A stretch of DNA of 64,000 bases from Nyssa sinensis (taxonomy: Eukaryota; Streptophyta; Magnoliopsida; Cornales; Nyssaceae): assembly GCA_008638375.1 (NCBI GenBank), contig CM018038.1, forward strand, positions 30,726,753-30,790,752, read 5' to 3'. Position 1 is the stretch's first letter. The number at the start of each line of letters is the position of its first letter. Positions 24,480 through 34,500 of the stretch are shown here, piece after piece. The position numbers and the translations under genes were made by a program. Under the pieces are notes generated by a model that searched no databases, was not told where the DNA came from, and saw only the letters and a list, made by a program, of their open reading frames with translations.

Positions 24480-26912
24480 CACACACACATACATTTTCAT
24501 TCTCTATAATCACAATTTAACAACCACCCGACAACCGTGAATCTTTTACGGTTGCTGATTTTTCATCAGTTTCATCCAGTGTTTAAAAAAGCAAAAGCAT
24601 AAGGTGAGGGGGAGCGGAAATAAGAAAAACGAAAGTAAGAAAGAAGTTCGAAATAGAGTGACAGACGAGAATAAAAAAGCATTGAAAATATAAATAAAAT
24701 AAAATAAAAGACAAGCAACTTACCAGTGAGGCCAAGGCATTACTTTTTGTGCCTTGGGTGCAAAAAGCATGCCTTTAGGGCTTTAGGATTATGCTTCATA
24801 GGAGGCTTGCTTTATCTTTTGCACCTCAACACTTTTTCTTTGCTCCTCTCCTCGAGGGACACATTAATGCTTGCCTTGAAAATGCTTTTTAAAACCCTGA
24901 TTTCATCACCCCTGCACTTGCAGCTGCATCACTTCATACAACCATCAAACTCATCAATCTTTATTGGCAGTGGTGGTGATAACAGGCAACACTGATTGAA
25001 TGTTTGTAATATCTTTGCAAAACCACCACTAGATCAAAGGTTCCTTTACTGTCACAATATCAATTTCCTTTTTCTTTTAGTGGGTGTTAAGTCCAATTTC
25101 ATTAATTCAGCACCAGAGTCAGTTATTCTCTGCATCAGTGGACCTGGATTAATATATAAGTTCATATTATGTGATCTATTTCTAACATCCTCCCTCTTGG
25201 ACTACATAATTTTAAAAACAACTCTCCACAATCTCTCATAAGCTGAAACACCTCAGGGCCAAATTGAAGTCCAATAGGATTACTAATACTGAATCATGGA
25301 AGCAAATACATCTCTTCAAAGACACATTAGCAGGCCATGGTTACTTACATTTGTCTGTATAACATGTTGGTTGAATAACTGACTGTACAAGTATAAGATG
25401 CATAAAGTTTTAGAGTTTTTTTTTTTTGTGGTTCTGTCGAAGGACTGTTGATGATTTAAGTAGTTTTGTGATGGATGGTTTGAGATATAGATGAAAAGAG
25501 AGATGTAAGAGAAGCTATTTTGCTTTGCTTTGACAATCTTGTAGATTGAGTTAGTGGCACCATCGTTGACCAAAATGTTCGATGTTTGTGAAGGTTGGTT
25601 GAGAAACAAAAATGGTTATAGGTTTTAGCCAGAGTTGCAACAGCTGAGGGGTTTGGAGTTGATGGCAACCATGGTCATAGTATTGTGTTTGAGTTTACAA
25701 AGCTAAAAGATGAAGGGGAGAAGTGTTGGAATTGTGGAAGTGTATAACTGAATTTCAAAAACTATTTTTAGACTCAGATTTTTATCTCTTTAATCACGCT
25801 TGAATCAACTATACAAAGGAAGATATAAATACCTGAAATCTGTTTTTTAAATTCAAAAAGTTTCAATACCTTTGATCCTCCTCTCTCTATTTCTCAATTT
25901 GTCTAACCACCAAGAGAGAGTGGCCTCCCTATCTCTCTACAAAATTTTCTCTCTCCAAAACTCTTCTAGGAAAACATGTTGCGTGTGTGTGTAAAAGTGG
26001 ATCTCAAGTAGGGAAACACAATTCCAACTCCAATAGGTTTAAGAAGTTTTCAATTATCTCATAAATCCTTTAAAAATCTATTAACTATAGTTTAATCCAC
26101 TATAAAATCCTAAGTACACACTAGGGCTTATGTAACTTACACTTAAGTCACAAGACTCGCATAAATGTGCTAGTCTATCCCTTGACCTATTAATTTATTG
26201 CAAACTTAATATCTGCAAATAGAACTAGATATTCTATTGTCATGCTTTCTATTTACATCTCTAAACATGTTGAGTACCTAATTTAATAATTTGATTAATC
26301 CATTTCAGTAAACAATATACTCAACCATACCAGGCAGGGACGTAAGTGATCAAATCCCATAAATTTCCTTGAGGAGATGTCAACTCCTCTGATAATGAGA
26401 ATGTAAATTCTAAGGTAAATTACACTTTTCACCCATGAACTTTACCCCGAATTTCACTTTAGTCTCTACTTCCAATTTTCTCAATTTCAACCTTCAATTT
26501 TTAGCTACATTCCAATTTCATCCTCCCGTCACAATTGACTGTCTAATGTAGACAGAAAAAGACCACACGCGCACATACTGATTTAAAGAGTACTAATGTA
26601 AAATTACTACCCATTTCAATTCCATCCATTTGGAATTTTCAAGTTAATAAACAGTACATTAAATGTTTTGTATTCCTTTCTTTCCTTTTCCTTTTCATCC
26701 CTTACTTTTTCTTCTTTTTCCCTTTTTTCTTTTCCTTTCTGTGCATATGTCTATATATACATATATATATATATATATATTAGTGTAATTGTGTGTGTAT
26801 GTGAACAGAAGATGAAAGAGAGTAAGAGAGACATTTGACAGGTTAGAGAGAGGGAGAGGAGGCTGAACCCATTTCATGGTTGTGTGTGTGTGTGTTTATG
26901 TATTTACATATA

Positions 26913-26954
<42 letters not shown>

Positions 26955-28482
26955 AAGAAATCAAATGAGTTTTCTTTTAAGATGAAAAACAAGGGAGAGC
27001 AAAGACGTGCACCCTGATATTGCTAAGTAATCTTCAATCATTTACTTTCACAACTCCACCATTTTACTAACTTTATTTCCTTCCTACCTGATATTGATAT
27101 TTTTACATCAGGTTGCCATGAAAAAAAATCAAAATTTGAATTTATGTATTTTATAAATTTCAACTTATTTATTGGTCTAAGATTGTGACAAATAAAAGTT
27201 TGAATGCTTGGTCCTCCTTGAAAAGTTTATTCATTTTTCCAATTCATTATTAAAAATTTTGAGTGTTTTTATTTTTAAACAAATTAAGTTTCGTGTATGT
27301 TCCTTCATCATCTTTATTTTGCAGAAAATTTCTTGTTTCGTTAAACTAAAATTTGGTTACATATATATTTTTCATTATTTTTTTTACCTTTTCTCTTTGA
27401 TAGAGAGAATTCTCATAAAAAAATTCTAGAAGTATGGAGTTTATATAAAATTAAATTAAATTTTCTCATGGAGACTCCAAGAGCAGACCAAGGAGTGGTG
27501 GGTAGGAAAGGGACTCTTACTAGTGGAGAGAAAATGGGCTGCCTCTCCCTCTCTTTATACACTAGTACTGAATCGTCCAACTCTCATCTCGCTCTCTATA
27601 CATATACATACATATAGATATACACACACACATATATATATATATATATCTATATATAAAATATCCTCCTCCCAAATCTCCTTTGTGGTTTATTTGCAAA
27701 ACATAAATAAAGAAAAGAGAGGAAACAATAGATGCGTGGAAACATGGGGTGAATAGAGGTGGGAAGAAGAAGAAGAAAAAAATAAAAGGAAAGGAAGCAA
27801 GAAAATGGAAAAAGAAAAGGAAAAGATAAACATCATCCAAGTTGTATCATATAATTTAGTATAACTTCTCTTAATGAATTATAGTGCAAATTGGGATGAA
27901 AAATTCAAATCCAATACTGTTTATTGCTTGAAAATTTATGATGGGCATCAATTAAATTTTTTGAACCGTAAAGAAACCTTTTTAAAGAAGAGTAAATTGT
28001 TATAGAAGGATAGAATTGAAATGGATAGTAATATTACTGTACTACCCTTTAAATTAGCATGTGCAACATGCGTGGTCTTTTTTCGTCCACATTGCACGGC
28101 CAATTCTGACAGAAGGATGTAATTGGAATGTGGCAAAAAAATTGGAGGTTGAAATTGAGAAAATTAAAAAAAGAGGGACTAAAGTGAAATTTGGGGTTAA
28201 GTTCAAGGGTGAAAAGTGTAATTTACCCTAAATTCTATGTTGAAAATAAATATTCCCAGATTCCATCACATTAATTATCCAAAATAATAAGGTTTGACCA
28301 CTGAAGATCTTATTCATTGGCAAAGCAAAGTAATCAGTACTTTGAATTCAAGTCCATCATTCTCTGTGTTGGACACTCCCGGACACGTGAAAAAAGAGTA
28401 TCCATTTTTTTTAAAATTTCGGACATGTTGGGAACACTTTTTCTTTTCTTATTTTTCTCAATAGTTCTTTTTTTGGTTATAC

Positions 28483-28514
<32 letters not shown>

Positions 28515-31500
28515 GTTTTATGTAATAGTTAATAAATTTGTTTGAAACTTAGATCATGGATGTTAATGATTAAATGAATAACCTTTTGAATTTTTATTTA
28601 ATGGCTTTGTTATTTTAGTATCTTAATAACATTTTTGTGATTTGTGTGTTTGTTTTATAACCATGGGTTTTCAATCCCTGCCGCAGAGCGAGCTAGGTTG
28701 ACCAACTAGTTCCACGGAGCGGTGTATACTACCACTACACGTGCCAGGTAAAGCGGGCATTTGGTGTAAGGCCCTAGGGTGATCTCAAGGGAAGTTTTTA
28801 AGCCTATGGAGTATCGAACCCAAGACCAATGGGGCTTACGCCCATCTATCTTGTGGCCGGCTATCACTTGGCCACCCCCCTTGCGGTTGATTTGTGTGAT
28901 TTTAATCCAATTTTAATTGAAATAACGTTAGCTTTTTATTATATGGTCATATAAAAAATATAAAAAAATTTATATATATTTAACGTGTCTTTGATGTGTC
29001 CGTTTTTTACTTTTTTGAGAAATGATATCCCTGTCTATCCGTGTCTCGTGTTCGTGTCCATATCCGTGCTTCTTAGCTCTCAGGATGAGAAGCCAAATCT
29101 AAATGGGAGTAATTTCAAAATTGGTTTTCGATGTGAAGATAAGGAGCTTTCATAGTGGTCTTTCTTGGATTCTTGTTTGAGGTTATCGTTTTTTTTTTGG
29201 TGTAAAGTGGAATTCTCGAATAATTTTAGATCCTTTTTTGACTTTTTGGGGGAATTAAGACCTTAATTTTTGTAACCCCTCCCTTTCTTCTGTAGACGGG
29301 TTAGCCCCCCTTGGGCTCCTGTTAATATATACTTACACTTACTAATAAATAAAACAAAATCGATGTGATCTAATCCAACACATCATATACACTAAAACTC
29401 TTACTTGAAATCTTTATTTGGATGATCATGTTAAGTCATCCTATCATATAGAAGTTAGAGTCCAAATAGATAAATTGGCTAAATTTATGAAGATTGTGAA
29501 CAACATTGGCAAATCATAAGGAATTTATGATTATAATCTTTTGTGCATGAGTCGCACTCGGCACTTCATAGACCAAATCAAATAAAATGTAGCTTGTGGA
29601 CTATTGTGCGCTAAATAATGAACATGATTCTTAGAAATAATGATTTTTATTAATAAAATGTCAATACACACATGGCTTTTAGGGCACAAACCCTAACAAG
29701 AAGAAGGTGAACAAAAGAGCGAAACGTCAATTTAAATGTTAGGAAGTGAGTGCAAAATGGCCAACTATAAAGATTGGAACCATCATGTCATCACATGCAT
29801 ATTTTGTTATTTTAAGTTAGTGACAAAATATTAGGTGTAATTTCATGAAACTAGACGGATATTCGTTGCTCATTATCAGGCAATCAATTATTCACAAACC
29901 TCGTGTGGGGCTGAAAAAGTGCTTTCGTTGTTGTGGAAAGAAGCCGTCGTATCTTTAATGCACGAATTTAATTTATTAGGAGCTTTTAGAGCGGGATGCA
30001 CTTTTTTGGAGGACAAAAAAGAGGAGAACAAAAGAAAAGAGAAACCGTGGATAGAAATAGCCGAAAAAGGGTTAACTTTCCTACAGAACTTCAGCTGGTG
30101 AAGAGTTAAGGGGGACAAGTATCAGAAGTCATACTTAAACCCCAGCTGACTATTTTTTAGGTGGTGTTAGATATTCATCTTGCTTCTATGTGCTGCTTGG
30201 GAAGTGAGAGTTCTTACATGGGTTACTAAACAATATTAGGGCCATATCCCATTGCAATATATATGGGTGTGTGTTTGTGTGTAATAAGTATTAGAATTCT
30301 TATTTAATGCTAATAAATAATGTCTCTAAGTTTAGGTGATGGCAAGTGTTATGATGTGAGGGCTGAGTTTGTACGTGTCATGTCACGTAGCCTTAGTGAA
30401 ACTAGAGGATATTGGAAAGAGCTAAGAGATCCTGGACCTCTTTCATATTGTTTCACATAGAGGTGCAATGGTTGAGGATTATGTTTAGCTTCTCGGAGAA
30501 TGGCATTGTGTGGGAGCCTTGCTCTTTTAATGCTTTTTAGGATTGGGTGTTAGATTCAATAATAGCTTTCCTTGAGACAGCTTATCTATGGAGGAGATAG
30601 GAAGGATGATAGTCAATGGATTGTAGGATCCCAAGGGAGATTTAGGGTTCAATCATTCTATAGGGTTTTATGTGGGGATGAGAAAGGCATATGGAAAGCT
30701 AATGTGCCTTCTAATGTAGTTTTTTTTTCTTTTTTTTCTGTGTTTGCTACTTTGGAGGCTATTTTGACCTTGGATAATTTAGGCAGCAAGGGCCCACCCT
30801 GAATTGGTGTGGTATGTGCAAACGGGCTAAGGCGCCCACTAATCATTTACTTCATTTTTGTTGTTGCTAGAGATGTGTGGGCTATCGTTCTATTTTTGTT
30901 TTTTGTCTTGGGTTATGCCGAGGGTGGTGGACCTCCTCTTGGTGAGTTGGGCTAGTGCTAAGGCAACGCCACTTTATTTAAGGTGGTGTATACTAGGAAT
31001 AAAATATCGACAAAAAGGATAATCGCATGTTCAAAAATACGGATATATCGATGGATATAGCGCAACTACGTATCGATATCGCAATTTTTTTTTTTAAAAT
31101 GATGGATATTTATATCAAACTATGAAAATTTTGAAGTATTAATTGACACACTAATGCATCATTCTAAGCTTAATATATTACAAATAAACATATATTTGAT
31201 AAGTATATGGTATGAAATCAAATAAAAAGTGCACTGCTGATAAGAGTATAAATAACGTTAATTACTATAATTTATATAAAATTTAATTACATTAATATAA
31301 ATGAGGGTCAAATATGCATACAAATCAAATAAAACTTAAATATACATGGTCTTTTGTATTAATCATATAAAGCATTAAGTTCCAATTATTTAGAGTTAGA
31401 AGTGATACATCACGATATTGGAGCGGTATTATGAGAATTTTGAAATTTATTAATTTTGCGATATTTGTCTTTATGATTTTTATCGCGATATTGTGCGAAA

Positions 31501-34500
31501 ATTTGCTATATATCGCTATTTTTTGCGATATTCTATGATTTTTCTTTTTCATATTCAAATATCATATAGCAATTATAAAAATCGTGATATATTGCAAAAT
31601 TTTGCAAAATTTTATTTCAGTGGGTGTATATGGTGGGAATGGATCTGGCGCACCTTTGAGGATGTACGAGTTGCCTGTTCATAAATTGAAGAAATTGTTA
31701 CTGATAAAAAATAATAATAATAAATTGAAGAAATTGATGCTGGACTCTTTTCTTTCTTTGATCTTGGGGAGACATCCAAATTCTTGTGTGTGTATCTGTT
31801 GATTTTTTGGGTTACTTGTAGATGGATCCTTCTCTTAGGGATCTGTATACTTCCTGTGTATAATGGTTGTGTCCCCTGGCAGGCTGGCGTTGCTTTTTTT
31901 CTCAATTTACTTGTATATATATAACCTTAGATGGTCAAAAGTCATACACTCCCATGATCAACTTACATTATTTTTGGGTAGAGACCTTTAGTTACTGAAA
32001 AAGGTAAATTCAGGTCTAAAGTTGTATTTGTGAGATTTCTTTGGAGTGACATCTTGAAATTTCTATTGAGGTAAATGCATATTAAATCAAAATTTTTTTG
32101 GAATGGTTTTCTTGGAATATTTTCTATTGTAAGAGACAGACCCTAAGTGATTTTCCTTTCGCATTGTGGCTTACACTCAAAATTGTTTAACCAGCCCTCA
32201 CCACCCCCAAAATAACATTCATTGTTATTAGAGTCCTCCCACTTAGTGACAAGATTTACATTCCTCAGCCTGCTTATTTGTATTTGAAGTTCTCAGAATG
32301 CGTTTGTGTGAAAGAGGCAGATTTTGGATGTGTGTCTGATAGCCAATGAATGTGTGGACGTGAGGAGCAAGAGTAGTAGGCCAGGTTTGCTTTGCAAGCT
32401 AGACATAGAGAAAGCATATGATCATGTGAATTGGGGTTTTCTTTTGTTTGTGCTTCAGAAGATGGGGTTTGGTGACAGATGGAGGAAGTGGATTCAGTTT
32501 TGTATTTCGACTGTCTCCTCCTCAGTTTTGGTAAATGGTTCTGCTGCAGGGCATTTTCAGGCTTCACGAGGCTTGCGGCAAGGAGATCCATTGTCTCCTT
32601 TCCTCTTTGTGATGGTCATGGAGGCCTTTAGTAGGATGCTGGACATAGTTGATTCTTTAGGTTTGATCAAGGGCTTCAGGGTGGATAATGGGAGAGGGGA
32701 GATTGGAGATATCTCATCTTCTTTTCGCTGACACACCCTGATTCTTTCAGGAGAGAAGAAGGGATCGTAGATTTCTCAATTTGTGTTCTAGCTTGTTTCA
32801 AGGCAGGGTCAGGTTTGAAGGTCAATTTGAACAAGACTGAGATTATTCCTGTTGGCCATGTGGAGGATTTGGAGGGGTTGGCTTTGGAGTTAGGGTGCAG
32901 GGTGGGGAGCCCACCAACGACTTCCTTGGGCCTTCCTTTGGGCTCTCTGTCTGGATCTACACCAGTCTGGGACGTGGTGATAAAGAGATTCCAAAGGAAG
33001 CTTGTAGGGTGGAAGTGGGAATATCTTTCAAAGGGGGGTTGAGTCACTCTTATTAAGAGTGTTATGGCCAATCTTCCTGCTTATGTCATGTCTTTATTCC
33101 CGATACCAGCTGCTGTGGCAAAAAAGTTAGAGAAGCTTGAGCGGGATTTTTTATGGGAAGGGACGGAAGGGGAGTGAAAAATCCACCTAGTGAGCTGGGA
33201 GAAAATGAAACGACCACTGGGAGAAGGTGGCTTGGGTTTTAGAGATATGAGGAGTTTCGACAAGGCGTTGTTGGGGAAGTGGATGTGGAGATTTGCTCAT
33301 GAGGGGCAGCCAATGTGGAGGAGGGTTATTGTGTCTAAGCACGGGGAAGGGAAGGAAGGGTGGTTTCCAAATGAAGTTAGGTAGGCTTATGGGTGTGGTG
33401 TGTGGAAAGCCATTCAAAAGGGGAGTGAGGCTTTTAGGGAGCTGGTGGTTTTTGAAGTGGGAGATGGGGCTAGGGTTCGCTCCTGGGAGGATCCATGGTG
33501 TGGGAAAGGGCCTCTTAGAGATAACTTTCCTGCTTTGTTTGCTATTGCCTCGAACAAGGAGGCTTTGGTGATCGATTACATTGACAATATGGGGGGTGAT
33601 TGGGTATGGAGCCCTTGTTTTTGAAGGAAACTTTTTGATTGGGAGATGAGGGAGGTGGAAGAGTTGATGTTTCTGTTAAGTAGATGTTTGTGATTAGGAG
33701 GGAAAGAGAAGATTCTATGGTTTGGCGGCTTGACAAGAAAGGGAGGTTCATGGTGAAGTCTTTCTTTCACTCTTTGATTGGGAATAAGGCAGTGGTTTTT
33801 TCATGGCAGTTGATTTGGGAGTCTTGAGTTCCCAAGAAAGTGGCTTTCTTTTGTTGGTCGGCAGCTCGGGGGGCAGCTCGTACTTTTGATAATCTAAAGA
33901 ATATGGGGTTTCACCTTCCTAGCAGGTGTTGCTTGTGTGAAAGGGAGAAGGAATCTGTTGATCACCTTTTTGTCCATTGTCGGGTTGCACGGGAATATCT
34001 TCTTTATACTTTTAATCTCAAATGTGTTTTATCTTCTTCTCTTAAGAAGGTGCTTTGGAGTTGGCGAACCAGTAAAATGAGGAAAGACTTAAGAAGCATA
34101 TGGAGGGTGGCACCTTTTTGCGTTGTGTGGAGCATTTGGAAAGAGCGGAATCGGTGCATCTTTGAAGATAAAAAACTCTCCATTTGGGATCTCAAGGACT
34201 CTTTTTTGCATTTATGGTTTTTTTTTTTTTTTGTGTAAAGAAGAATATCCAATGTATTTAGATTCTTTTGTGACTTTCTTGGGAGAGTTTAGGCCTTAGC
34301 TTTCTTTGTAGCTTTTGCCCCCCTTTTTTTGTACATGGGGTTAGCCCCCCTTGGGCTTCTTGTTATCTTATTCTTATCTTATTGATAAAAAAAAAATACT
34401 ATTTCATTATTTTAATTTATTTGGAAAATTAGTGAAGTGATTTTAAGATTTGCTCATCTAGCAATATTAGTATTTTTCATATTGCAGACATCTGGTTTTG

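Noticed and set aside
32274..33571. Minus-strand and alternate-frame ORFs over the LINE
   Set aside because: They do not match any domain; the plus frames carry RT and zf-RVT motifs.
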